Source of the DNA: Tetracladium setigerum
Taxonomy: Eukaryota; Ascomycota; Leotiomycetes; Helotiales
Direction: 5' to 3'
DNA length: 64,000 bases
NCBI GenBank assembly: GCA_031472005.1
Contig: PZJY01000001.1
Location: 3,038,001-3,102,000 of the forward strand
Part shown: piece by piece, positions 21,123 through 32,494 of the stretch
Layout of the letters: each line of letters opens with the position of its first letter
Numbering within the stretch: the first letter of the stretch is position 1
Notes under the pieces: model-generated
Seen by the model: the letters and a program-made list of their open reading frames with translations, nothing else
What the model was told of the DNA's origin: nothing
The model's database searches: none
Position numbers and translations under genes: made by a program

Positions 21123-22023
21123 TTACCAGCGTCCTCCACCGCCTCCCTCGTTACCGCCGGAGTATCCACCACCACCACCAGAGTAGCCACCTGTGTCTTT
21201 TGGTCAGCATAAGATTGACGCCTAAATGAATACGCCAACGTAAAGGAATGGATATTGGAGAGAGACTTACCACCGCCAGATTGGCCGCCACCATAGCCTC
21301 CCTGTCCTCCGCCATATCCACCACCTTGGCCACCACCGTATCCACCTTGTCCACCACGGTCATATCCACCACCTTGGCCACCGCCTATGCTAATGTTAGT
21401 GGGGATGGTCTGTCTATATAGGAATTTACGAACCATATCCGCCACGACCACCGCCTAAAGACCTCAGAGTTAGTCTAAATTCAAGGTAGGTAAGGAGACG
21501 TGAAGACGTGGAATCAGAGAATACATACCATAGCCTCCACCACCGCCTCCACGGCCACCGCCGAATCCACCACCACCACCACCGCCGCCAGCGCCACGCT
21601 CAGATGCCTTGTCAACACGGATAGTGCGACCATCAAACCTGTGGAGTTGTGTTAGCCAACATACACTGGCAGTTCTCATGTTCGTGAAACTCACTCAACG
21701 TTGTTCATGGCGTTGATAGCGGCCTCGGCATCAGTCTCAGATCCATAGCGGACGAATCCAAAGCCACGGCTGCGACCGGTGTCACGATCCTTGACAACGA
21801 CCTTGATAGGAAGTAAGGTTAGCAGACGCGCAATGTGTATATGCATCAATTGGATTGACTTACGGCCTCCTCGACGGCGCCGAACTCCTCGAACTTCTGG
21901 CGAAGAGCGTTCTCGTCTGTGTGCCAAGCAAGGCCACTGCGCGGGATGTTAGCGCGAGTCGAATCGCAAAGATGCAACGGGGAGAGGAAGGAGGTGAACG
22001 TACCCGATGAAGAGCTTAGACAT
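21123..22023 (-). CDS. Glycine-rich RNA-binding protein, single RRM
   Basis: Seven exons (22023-22004, 21936-21864, 21801-21695, 21638-21529, 21454-21434, 21384-21271, 21190-21123) sum to 170 residues. The N-terminal half is one RRM with RNP2 LFIGGL and RNP1 RGFGFVRY. The rest is Gly-rich, with GGRGG and GGQGGYGG repeats and a C-terminal RW. This matches the small GRP/RBP family (plant GR-RBP, animal CIRBP and fungal counterparts), which bind RNA as chaperones, often under cold or stress. The exons at 21434-21454 (21 nt) and 21271-21384 (114 nt) start and end in phase 1, so skipping either keeps the frame. The leader on the minus strand, up to about 22600, is very CT-rich. Confidence 0.9.
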
Positions 22024-22965
22024 GTTGAAGGAGTTGTCTGGGGAACCTGGCATAAAGTCTCAATTTCCGCGCGCACACACAAAGAACGAAAGCGCGATCC
22101 ATCGCGGCTGGATGGTGATGTAGGAATGGACGGAGTATGGAGGATCTGACAAAGGAAGATACATCGATGAAGAACAGGAGTCCGCAGAACGGAAGAGAAG
22201 GGAGAGAGGCAGAGTAATGATGGAGGTGGATGTGGATGGAATTGCGCGCGAGATGTGCAGGACAGGACAGGACAGGAGGTCAGCGGAGGCAGGTAGATGG
22301 ACAACAAACTTCTTAGGTTGGGTGTTAGGTTGAAGGTTTTGGATTAGACACCAAAAGTGAGTCGTTGGGGTTGTTGTTGGTAGAGAAGAGTAGGGCGACT
22401 GAAAGAACAGTGCGCGCGTACTGGATTGATGGAAAGTATCAAGGAGTATCTCGAATCTGATGAGACGAGATGTTGTTGTTGATGTGTGAGAAGAGGTTGG
22501 TTGGTTGTTGTTGGAGGGAGAGAGGGAGAAGAGGGAGAGAGCGAGAGAGAGCGAGAGGTCGTGGTGGTTGCAGCGGGGAAAAGATAAATGAAGGCTCTGC
22601 CCCTCCCCTCGCTCAAGCGGGACTAGCGCATTTAATATGGAGGCACGGTCCCACCATTCATAAGGGCCCACCTACTACTACTGCTGTCCACTTAAGATCT
22701 TACCTTACGGAGTACATTATCCATGGGATTTTCGAGGAAGAGAGAAGGCAGTGTCTCTGTTTGAATATGTGTTTTACTGTATTATCGATTGCTCCAATAA
22801 TGATGATATGATACTGAACGGGAGCTTTGTTTACTAGGTAAATAAACACTAAACTACCTATCTAGGATAATCTTACCTAACTATAGTATTTAGGTGATTA
22901 TGTATGTGGTGTATGTATGTCCGATCATCCAAGAGACCGACCTCTTTCTTCATTTCTCTACCTAG

Positions 22966-22984
22966 GTACTGTACTGTACTGTAC
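22966..22984. repeat. (GTACT)n repeat
   Basis: Three GTACT units followed by GTAC. The same self-complementary core recurs at about 6894, 51920, 52870 and 54152. Confidence 0.8.
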
Positions 22985-23485
22985 CTCTCTACAATCTCCA
23001 TCTACGAACTCGATACGAAGGGAACATACCTACGTATGCTTCTGCGACCATGCTATGGGAAATGGGAAATGGAGCGGGATGGCTCCCTCTTTCATCGTGC
23101 CTCCGATTGCTCCAACACAAGCTGGTGCAAGCAAGCAGAAGCGCCGCCATGAGAGAGAGAGGCAGTCTTGAGGATCCAGTCAGCTCGGAGCTATGGCCAT
23201 GGCCTGCTCGCCTCCCTGCCTCGCTTCCAAGCTGCTGCTTTATCTGGAGAGCTTGCTCCCCACAACCAGGCCGATGCAGAAAGGGACGAATGTGTGGCTC
23301 CCGCCGGTTGATGTGATCAGTAGTCTCAGATGCTGCTGAAAGAGAGGCCAGAGTAGTCCGGTGGCGCTTAATCGACAGTGACCCCCATCGCAAGCAGAAG
23401 AAGCAACCACATATCGTTAGTGCTGTATATCAATGGCGAGATCATCCCCATCCATGATGCATCCAGGAGAGGGGGTGGGCAGGAA

Positions 23486-23504
23486 AGAGAGAGAGAGAGA
23501 GAGA
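23486..23504. repeat. (GA)n microsatellite
   Basis: A perfect GA dinucleotide run in the gene-free stretch. Confidence 0.9.
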
Positions 23505-23875
23505 ATCGAACCACTACCACTACCACCCCCAAAGATACTACTCGTACCGTCCTGTCCTCCGGATGTTTGCTTTTCCTGAAGGGTGCAGCGGCATCATGCC
23601 GAAGGACATCGTGCATGTGCTGCAGCTCTGTGGATTACAGTACTTGGGAGCTTCTCAGCTTGATTCTTTGCCGCATATGCAGCCCCAAGTTTTTGTAGAC
23701 GAAGGGTTCTTCAGATGATACACATTATCTCTAAATTACCGTCTTACCTGACCTTACCTTACCTGATATGGTTGGTTGTGATGGATTATCTCGAAAGTAA
23801 AGTACATATTCCCAGTTCTGCTAGCTCCTCCACTCTTTTTTCCATTCTTATCGATAAAGCACCAAACCAAGTAGT

Positions 23876-23900
23876 TGATGTGATGTGATGTGATGTGATG
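23876..23900. repeat. (TGATG)5 microsatellite
   Basis: Five perfect copies of TGATG in the gene-free stretch. Confidence 0.9.
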
Positions 23901-24908
23901 CTGCTCTGGTGGATAGGTGGATAGGTGCACCTATCAGCACATGTGCGCCTTGGTGACACTTCTCCTCTTCCCTACCGCTCCAATTGCTCATCATCCACTA
24001 CAATTAGCCAGTGTCTCGCTCGCTTTGCATCCAACGACATCAGGAGCTCGGGAATAATATCAGCACAGAGAAGAGAGGAGAGGCCGCCTGCTCGCTCCCC
24101 TTCCATGATTCGACGATATAATAACAAATGCCACACAAGATAGAGTGAGTGAGTATGTTACACCAGCGAGACCAGCAACTCCCTGCCCTGCTCCCGTTCC
24201 TACAGCCTTTCTCGCATCTCAAAGTTATCATGTGATGAATCTTGTCTCCCAAAGTGTGGAAACCTCATCTGAGATAATGCTCAGAATGACAGCATTGGAC
24301 AGAGATGGGAGCCTCTCACTACGAGTCAACACCAAAGTGGGAGCGGTGGTGGCATCTCGTAGGGCTGGAATGTCCTCACCGCCGTTTCTCAGATCCTGGA
24401 AGATATTTCCTTGTGCAGCAACCAAGGCAGATTTGGGATCAGCTACTGCAAGGGGAAGAGAACGAACTTACAGACTTTGTTGAGGAAACGTATGCAATGG
24501 CCGCCTTGTCCTGCAGGGAAGAGTATATCTGGTTCAAGTTTCATTGGATTTATCGTCCATCAAGGTGTTTCTTTTTGATCTTGGGTTTAGTGCTTTCTTT
24601 TCCTCTCTTCTTGGTGAGTTTGATGCGTAATAAAGGGCAGCTGTTGTATTCTTTTAATACCTATTGTTCGAGAATCTTGATGTTGCGAGTACAGCGTTCA
24701 CTTCAAAAAAGTACAAGGCAAGAACTTCGTAATGTAATGTGATAGCCAGGTAGGTAGTTCCTGCTTGAGTTGACTGGCGCTGGTGTTGGAAGTGACTTCC
24801 CAAAATGTTGCCCGAGTGGGATATGATGGCTTTGGACAATTCTTAGTTGGAACTGCTAGACCCCCTCAATCACCTCAATCCGCCTGATAAGTACCCATTA
24901 AGTTTGCG

Positions 24909-27876
24909 ATGGAGAGGCGCCGCCGACAGGAGAAAAGTCATTATCATAAGCACCAATCCTACATGGCACATACGCATAACGGCGAATGGAAACATCGAAG
25001 TAGTACAAATGCAGCAGGAAGAGTCCAACTGCGCGAGGAGTTGAAGAATCATGGGAGACATTATCCCCCAGAGCTTCTCCCGACCGCTCCAGCATTGAGC
25101 GGCGACGACAACTATGTCCACCGCTGGCTTGCGAATACAGAGGCAGAAATCAAGCAAGCGCGAGTTGAGCATCGCCGAGGCTCTGATCTCGTTATAAGTG
25201 AGAGAAATTATATTCCTAGAACACGGATTCTTGATACTGATTTGATCCCTAATTAGATCCCACAAACGACCACCGAAGCCGCAACAATCACGTTTTCCAT
25301 CTAGAAACACATCTTGGAGATCATGATACTGACCGCAAACGCAAACGACGGCGCAAGGCATCGTTAGACAGCTCTTTGATCGCCTCTCCCCTGAAGCGGC
25401 CAACTCGAGAATTCGACCGTAAAGGAATTAGTCCCCCATCAAAGCGAAGACCAAGGAGACATAAGGTCAAATCGCCAGAACCAGAACCAGAACCAGCACA
25501 CCATTCCGATTCTTTGTCCAGTCCTGCCAGTGAGATCTTTTACAAGAGAGCTCGTCACAAGACAAGGGAAGATCGATATGAGTCGAAGAATGTGGCATCA
25601 AAGCCGAACAAGAAGGACGATAAGTCGAAACACAAATCATCCAGGAAAACCACTAAAGTCGGGCATAAGAGAGTTGCGAAGAAGACCGGCGGAGAACTGA
25701 TGAATAATTTCACATCTGACAAGATTGTACATGACCGATTGACCGTACGCAAATATTGACCTCATTATATGGCATCTTTGGTTGACAGCGTGACAGATGC
25801 GACCCCGCATGGCCCAGGAATATTCACCAATGGGAAGGCCTCATCTCCAGTCAGGCGTCGTGGAGGTATGCTTTATCAGATAATACCGAACTGCTGCTGA
25901 TATTCCAAAATAGTGCCTGACCTCGCCTTTTCCGAAATGGACTTTCTCCGGCACGCTAACCGATACCAAACCATTAGAAAAGAGACGCAAGACAAGTCGA
26001 AGTCCCGCGAGAAAGACAGAGGTAAGGCATTGAAAGTCCAGCAAGATATCTCGACATATTTCCAAGGCAATAGAGCCCCTCTTCAGGATGTCGAGCGGAG
26101 CAGTCTATATACATTCTCAGCGTACTCTAAACCGCCGAATCTCAGTTGGAAGGAAGAGGACGAAAAGGAGAATCACATCAATCGGCATAGAGCCCCGTCA
26201 TTCAACAATTCACGACATTCTTATTTGGATTTTGGTCGTCATGATCCATCATCAGCAGAACGGGTTCGTTGGGCTTCCAAAAATCTACAAACATCAGCAA
26301 ACCTTCCTTCCGAGCGAGCAATATCTTACGTTTCATGGTCTGCGACACAATACTCGCCCCGTGTAAAAATCACGAGAAATAGATTTTCTGATATCGACCA
26401 AGGTGTGAAGGATTCCAGCATGACACCCGAATCGATCAGAAGAAAAATCGAAGCGACAGGAATATTTCGAGGTACAGGCATCAAGGACGCAGTCAGTATA
26501 AGAGAAGTTGAGATGAAAGATCCAGTTCCGAGAAAGACGATCCAGGAACAAAGAAGGGCAATAAACGAAGGCATATCTCCAGGACCAAATGCATCTTCTC
26601 CTGCCCATGCACAGAGCGGAGACGATCTGCCCGACTTGATTTGGAGAATGGGAAAGAACGTGAAGTCCAGCCATTAGCAGCCAGGGAAAATGAGCCATTT
26701 CCAGGGATGCTTCAAGAAAACATTTTGCCAACAAACCGGAATCGCACAGAACAAATTACAGACGCTACTCGAGATATACCAACAAGGAATGCCACAGTTG
26801 AGCATCTCAACAAAGTGGATGAATGGCACCAGCGACCTTCCCTTGTCAAGCCGAGCTCTCCAAATCCTGTGTCCATGACAAGATCATCGCCTGTTCACGG
26901 GACGGTAACAATCCCAATGAACAGAAAAGAGATTGCGAAGGCTGTTCGAATCAAAAGACCTTTGACAGCCTCATTTCGACGCGATGCAACTATCTTGCAA
27001 CCTATCTTGGAGGTCGATACTGAAGCTCGGGAAGAATTAAACAGTCCCTGGAGAAATATCCAAACATTCACTCGAGACGATACATCAAAACTCGTAGGTC
27101 TAGTAAATCCTGGATCTCATATCGCGGCTTCGTTGGGGCACAACAACACTCTTGCCATTACAGAACAGCATATTACGAGCATGAGACCTACTCCAACACG
27201 AAAGATAAGTACTTCATCCGAGTCCCACCTCGGACCAATGCAGACTGCAACTTCCGTTCAAGTCTTAAACAAGAAGCAATTCAATCGATCTGCACAAGAG
27301 CTTAACGACTGCCTTTCCCAAAGACCACGGGACTTGGGTTTAGACTTGGGTTTACCTCTCCGAGGTGGCACTTCAGTAAAGCCGTACAGATCACCGTCGA
27401 TTGAAGTCCAGCCTATCTACAAGACTCAAATTCAAGAGCCAATAATGTACGGCAGATCCTTGGAACGAAACGAGCTTCTTTATTATAATCAGACCGAGGG
27501 TCACTTGGCAATACCAGAAACCGATTTATCATCATTCGCCGGAGAAGTTCGTCATGAAAGTCAAACTCAACACGAACCTAGACATAGTAGACTCACAGAC
27601 GAGGCAGACAACCTTATCGAAGATTATGATGTTTTAGGTATTCAAGATGAGGCAGAAGAGCCCTTCGGATACTATGTTTGGGAAACTAATTCGGAAAACT
27701 ACCAAGCCAATGCAACCCAGCAAATTTACCACAACTCAAACAACGAGTACCAAAATCCTAATCAAGACTATATTAGCTATCATGAGAGCCTGGAGGAAAG
27801 GTATTCGGATGAAAGAAGAGAAGCTCCTCAGACGCAAGATATGAGAGGTTTTTGGCGTCCTCAGTGGCAGTATTGA
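24909..27876 (+). CDS. Uncharacterised fungal protein with PIP-box-like motif
   Basis: Best exons: 24909-25197, 25257-25744, 25797-25865 and 25914-27876, giving about 936 residues if one base is added back at two places. Exon 3 then reads MRPPHGPGIFTNGKASSPVR when the C4 at 25803-25806 is read as C5. The frame carries on through RLDLENGKEREVQPL when the CCC at 26630-26632 is read as CCCC. Without these additions the frame stops at 26677. The protein is basic and largely disordered. Conserved-looking islands are LPDLAFSEMDFLRHANRY, QQDISTYF (325-332) and the C terminus GFWRPQWQY. QQDISTYF fits the PCNA-interaction consensus Qxx(I/L/M)xx(F/Y)(F/Y). There are no catalytic motifs. I do not recognise a named family. 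A role around DNA replication or repair is only inference from the motif. Confidence 0.65.
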
Positions 27877-28004
27877 TTTTAGCGAGTTGTTTGTTTTGAT
27901 TTCGCTTCAGGGAGAAGATAGCATACTTCGATGCTGGAATGAAAACAGAGCGCCATGTCAATACTCATCATTTTATTTTAAAAGTTTCAGTATACTCCTC
28001 ACTC

Positions 28005-29009
28005 TTATTCTGGTTCTTGATCTTTCCACTTTTCTCTCATCGAATTCAGGTCAATGCCGCATAACTCGGCTCTTCTGACGGTAGCCTTCGCCTTTCCAAC
28101 CACTGGCGCATCAATCATCTTTCCTTCCAGAGTCCAGGCACCTCTCCCTTTACTATCAGCTTTTGAATCTCCAATGACAACTCTAATGGCCCATTCTACC
28201 TCCTTCTCCCCAGGCGCGAATGCCCTTTGGGCAACACCGACCTGACTAGGATGAATGCATTGTTTCCCATTGAACCCCAATCCTTTCCCTTGCAGACATT
28301 CCTTCTCCAACGCTTGCAGCCCCTCATCCCCTCTAAAGGACGTACAGACCAAATCAATCGTCGACGGAAGCTCATGCGCTCTCGCAGCTGTTGCAATCGC
28401 CGACCTGGCATACAAAAACTCCATTAGCGACGGCGTCCTCGTCAGCGAAAGATCCAGTGCAAAGTCCTCCGCCGCAAAAATCAACCCGCTCAAATACGGC
28501 GACGCCCTACAAATCTCATTTAAATTCATAATCGCCTCCGCAGACTCAATCAGCGCTATGATCTTGATTGGTTCTCCTCGTCCCTCCGCGTGTCGGTCTG
28601 GAACTAAATGTCTTAACACATCGGTCACGAAGTGCAGATCAGACGCTTTGTTTACTTTGGGCACGACGATGGCGTCGAGATTGGGCGCGCGTATCACAGA
28701 CTCGAGATCTTCGAGCGCCAGACCGGTTGAGATGGCATTGATGCGGACGGAGAGCTCGGTGATATGTGGTGGGCGGGTTGGGAGAGGAAGGAGGAAATAT
28801 TTTGGCGTGCGATGGGTTTTTGAGTGGGGGTTACAGAGTCTTCGAGGTCATAGGCTATAGTATCTACGGTGAGGGAGCGAGATTTTTCGAGGAATTTGGG
28901 TGAGGATGAGGGGACTGGGAGGGTTTAGTTTTGGGATATGTAATGGAAGAGGAGAAGTGAGTATACCATAGAGGAGCGCCCGTCGGAGAATGGTGGATGA
29001 TTTCGACAT
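28005..29009 (-). CDS. CitE/HpcH-like lyase, probably mitochondrial
   Basis: Two exons (29009-28967, 28914-28005) encode about 317 residues. The start MSKSSTILRRALLYVPSSSP is Arg/Ser-rich and runs directly into the family core YVP..SxKFLEKS. The core has AYDLEDSVTP, KIIALIESAEAI (with the metal-binding Glu), AAEDFALDL (metal-binding Asp) and GFNGKQCIHPSQV, all hallmarks of the HpcH/HpaI aldolase and citrate-lyase beta family. Human CLYBL in this family is a mitochondrial citramalyl-CoA lyase; the substrate here is not known. As written the frame breaks at the GGG at 28771-28773 (CCC on the coding strand). One more base there restores the frame into HITELSVRINAISTGLALED, and the exons then sum to a multiple of three. 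It is divergent to TVP23, with 330 bp between the start codons. Confidence 0.8.
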
Positions 29010-29339
29010 TTTGAGGCAATGACTGTATACCACCAATATTTGATCACATCAACACAAATTGAAACAGAAGAACGAGGAAATGGGCAATGTTAAAGATAGA
29101 AACAGCGAACACTTCAATGGATTCGATATCAACATCATCCTCGGCTCCATAAAGGCTACATGGATTCTGCCAAGTGACGTCCCAGCACACCTCACCGCCT
29201 ACACAAATAGGACTAGCATGGGGCCAAGCCCAGGGGTATCGTGAGCGGCCGCGAAGCTCGAAAGGCCACTCCAACTTCCGACTTGGAGCTTCAATTCAAT
29301 AGAAGAACAGAGTCCACCTCTTTCAACCGCACATACATC
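29010..29339. promoter_or_regulatory. Divergent promoter of the CitE-like gene and TVP23
   Basis: This 330-bp interval between two divergent start codons must hold both promoters. No specific factor site can be assigned. Confidence 0.5.
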
Positions 29340-30133
29340 ATGGAAGAACAACCACCCGGAACTCTCAGCTGGCGACTGAGCTCGCATCCTATAACCCTTG
29401 TCTGTTTTCTGGGATTTCGTATCTGTGAGTTTGCTCGAGCTGTTCAATCTGCTTGCGTGGCTTCGTCTGGATTGAACGCAGTATACTAATACTTTACCTA
29501 CCTTTCCAGCATCTCTCCTGGTATACCTACTAGGCCTCCAACTGTTTAGCAGTAGCTTGTAAGTACTCGCCCGTTTTTCTGGCAAGAGTCAACAGACATC
29601 TGACACCAGAACCGTAGCGTCTTCATCTTCATCATTACCATCATCCTCCTCGCCTGCGATTTCTACTACATAAAAAACATCGCCGGCCGTCGACTTGTGG
29701 GACTGAGATGGTGGAACGAAGTTGATCCCGAGACGGGGGATTCGCACTGGGTGTTCGAGAGCTCAGATCCAAGTGTCAAGGTCGTCAATGCAACAGACAG
29801 TCGCTTCTTCTGGTTGGCGTTGTACGCGCAGCCGCTCCTTTGGGTGCTGTTGGCTATCTTTGCCATATTCAGCTTCGAGTTTATCTGGTTGACACTCGTT
29901 GGTAAGTTGGCTCCCCACACAAGCCAAAACATCGTACATTGGGAGTGGCACGAAGTGCTGACGTAGTGTTTACTACAGTTATCGCGCTCAGCTTGACCAT
30001 CACAAACACCCTGGCATTTTCGAGGTGTGACAAATTTGGACAGGCGTCGAACCTGGCTGGAAGTGCGTTCAGTTCGGGAAACTTGGCCAGGAATGTGGCG
30101 GGTGGCATGATTGGGAGGTTCTTCTCGAGGTGA
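29340..30133 (+). CDS. TVP23: TVP23, Golgi membrane protein
   Basis: Four exons (29340-29424, 29510-29558, 29618-29901, 29979-30133) encode 190 residues in an intact frame. At least four hydrophobic segments are visible: SSLLVYLLGLQLF, FVFIFIITIILLACDFYYI, the stretch around LLWVLLAIFAIFSFEFIWL and VIALSLTITNTLAF. The signature KNIAGRRLVGLRWWNEVD and the C-terminal FSRCDKFGQAS place it in the TVP23/FAM18 family. The yeast protein is a late-Golgi vesicle protein linked to traffic between endosome and Golgi. The C terminus NLARNVAGGMIGRFFSR is a typical amphipathic end for the family. Confidence 0.93.
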
Positions 30134-30786
30134 GGTGGATTGGTAATTTGGGAATTGGAGTGTATGATACCACGAGGATTATATGGAGTTTACAGTTATG
30201 GGACCCAATATACAGGAAAATTTGAATCAGGCGGCCGGAAGGGATTTGAAGGTCTGCTGATTGATGTGAACCCTGGACGTGGGTGGTTGATTCTGTGAGA
30301 GTTGGTTGTATTATGATTCCCGAGCCTTAGTAGGGGCTTTCCTTCTATTAGATGGCTGAAGTATTACTATTTAAACAGATACAGATATCATTTTGAAGTC
30401 AAAAATTGTCTTGTCCGCACCAGTGTCAGCAGAACTGCAAGACTGAAAAGCACATAGGCTTAGTCCTGCCTCAGTAGTAGAGAGTGTAGTACTACTTCCT
30501 CGTCCTATCGTCCTTCTTGATTGTCCCTCTCTGCAAGACTTATTTATGGTGGGCTTGTAATATTATGATTTTCAGTTTCTGTTTTGCATTTCCCTTGCTG
30601 TTCTTTCTATCAAGATTGCAGTCTATCTTACTTGGTTGGAAAAAATGTGCGAAGGTATGATGCGTTTCCCTCGAACCTGCCTACATTGTCGAATACAACA
30701 ACCAGCACCGGAAATCAGGTTCCCTCTACAACAAAAATTCAGCCCGGAATATTGAATAATTCAAACATCGAAATCAGTCTAACAGC
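30134..30786. other. Intergenic, about 650 bp
   Basis: TVP23 3' UTR and promoter of the next gene. No recognisable open frame. Confidence 0.5.
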
Positions 30787-31844
30787 ATGTCCACAACACC
30801 AACCGACGAGATGCTTGTCGGCGCGCTCAAAGTTCTTCGCATCAACCATCCATCACTGGGACGAGCCAAAGTGATCGAAAAGCTGCACGCAGAGGAAGGA
30901 TGGCAAATCAGTGATAAGCGAATGAAAGCTTGCATATCCATCAATAACCTTGCCGCAATCGATCCCAAAGACGCCGAAGAAGCGAAGAAGAAAGCCAAGA
31001 GGGAAAAACTCCCGCATCTTCCACTCAACCCTCTGCTTGCGCAATTGAGCCACAGTAAGAGATACAAGGGACGTATCATCATCTATGGATGTGGTGATTA
31101 TGATTACTCTGTCTCGCCAGTCTCAGACATGTGCTTTATCACGCTGGTACGATTACATTCTGCCTTCTTCGTCTTGAAGTGCATTACTGGCTAGACAGTT
31201 GGCTCAAACTTTAGCACAGGGTAATCAAACTCTCATCGCAGACTTCCTCAAGATTTTCAAGAACAAGAAGATGGAGCTTCATCGACAGGAATATCTCGCT
31301 CGACAGGGATACTTCAAGTCCGTCTGGTTGGTGTACAAAGTTGCCGCTCAGCACATTCATAAGTGTGAGGGCCACGAGATGAGTTTGGAAATTGTTAGGA
31401 GACAATTTATGGCCGAGTGAGTTTTATTTTTCCCCCGCCCTACCCAGATATTTGAAATGAGTGGAGGACTGATTTGGTTGTTCAAATCAGATACCGAGTC
31501 GATCCATTACTGAGTGTACACAAAGATCCCAAGACAGAAGCTCGACACCTTGCAGAACAGGCGGAGAAGTACAAGGCAGTTAAGATGAAAATTCTCATGG
31601 CTATACATAAGACGAAACCCAGTCTGGTCCCACTTGATGCCTTTGGAGATCCAGTTTGGTGAGTTCCTCCGTTTTAGTGCTCATGGGTCAGGTCTATTTG
31701 TGCCTGCATCAACTCTTTGGGAAGTGGTTGAAGATAGAGCTTACTGATTTTTTATGATTCAGGAATGAAAGTGCTCATGGTCAATTCTCGGTTTCTGTCA
31801 CGGCAGTAAACAGGTTTGGACTTCAGTCTGAGCGTTTGATTTGA
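30787..31844 (+). CDS. Conserved fungal protein of unknown function, 275 aa
   Basis: Four exons (30787-31146, 31199-31416, 31491-31658, 31763-31844) sum to 275 residues with consistent phases. The N-terminal part, LVGALKVLRINHPSLGRAKV followed by WQISDKRMKACI, looks like a small helical domain. A second recognisable island is IIIYGCGDYDYSVSPVSD, and a Lys-rich helix (DAEEAKKKAKREKLP) lies between them. The YGxGxYDYxVSPxxD pattern resembles a region I associate with fungal MYND-type proteins of unknown function, but no MYND zinc cysteines are visible here. There is no signal peptide or membrane segment. Confidence 0.65.
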
Positions 31845-32494
31845 TTGATCCAGGATCTTCTCTGATGCTAAGCCTGGAATTCGTGCGTGACGCATCAAAT
31901 CTACAATTGCAAGTCTATACATGGCATACGATTGAGTCAAAGGCCAAGAAAGTCTTTTCTAGACTACGGTTAATCTCAGATGCATGAGCAAGTCGATGGA
32001 TGTTTTTGTAGCTCAAGATTAAGACATGACCAAAAGGGTTTAAAATTAACTAGCTGCAAAGCTTTGCGTGTAGTACACACCTTCAAAATTCTTCAATCAA
32101 TGTAACTGAGATATTGATAAGTTTAATGTGACTGAATGACTGTCGACATCGAGGTCAATTTGCTCCCTCAGTATTCGCACACCAACCAAATTGTGAAGAA
32201 AAGCCCTCCCAACTACTTCGTTCGAATCTGACCACATCAACCCAGAAGAAGGCTTATTTCTAATGGTCATGACTGACACCTAAAATACCTTCAAAATGAG
32301 AGATTTAAGTATCTATATATAGCTCGTTGCGTTTGAGCTAGGTTGTGGTCGTTGATGCTGATTGAGTCACGTGTTATGGAACTGCGTTGGCGTTTATTTC
32401 AAAAGCTGGACGCGACCCGCGACCAACCGCGACTGGCGCATTCTCTCCAGGCGCACCACAGGCATGAGACTCTCATCAACAACGGAAAGTCAAT
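31845..32494. other. Intergenic, about 650 bp, promoter of MPH1
   Basis: Holds the 3' UTR of the preceding gene and the MPH1 promoter. An AT-rich stretch (ATCTATATATAGC) at about 32310 could be a TATA-like element but lies almost 180 bp from the start codon. Confidence 0.45.

Larger units (their letters stand above)
22024..24908. other. Gene-free stretch, about 2.9 kb
   Basis: The left 600 bases are the CT-rich leader and promoter of the glycine-rich RNA-binding protein. The remainder carries simple repeats (GTACT at 22966-22984, GA at 23486-23504, TGATG at 23876-23900) and scattered open frames of up to 145 codons with no recognisable domain. No spliced gene could be assembled on either strand. 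Confidence 0.5.

Noticed and set aside
23495..23530. tRNA B-box-like sequence (GGTTCGATTC on the minus strand)
   Set aside because: It adjoins a GA repeat, and I could not find a matching A-box, acceptor stem or anticodon arm.
25745..25796. GC-AG intron between exons 2 and 3 of the unknown gene
   Set aside because: It would need a weak GCAAAT donor. A normal GTACGC donor with one more C in exon 3 gives a better protein and matches the base losses elsewhere in the window.
26496..26614. 119-nt intron in the unknown gene to explain its second frame change
   Set aside because: The stretch reads as good coding sequence, has no clear branch site, and the frame change is explained by one base at 26630-26632.
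1010..30420. Similarity between about 1020-1040 and 30388-30407 (ATATCATTTT.AAGTCAAA)
   Set aside because: One mismatch in 19 bases of AT-rich DNA is expected by chance in a window this size, and the flanks do not match.
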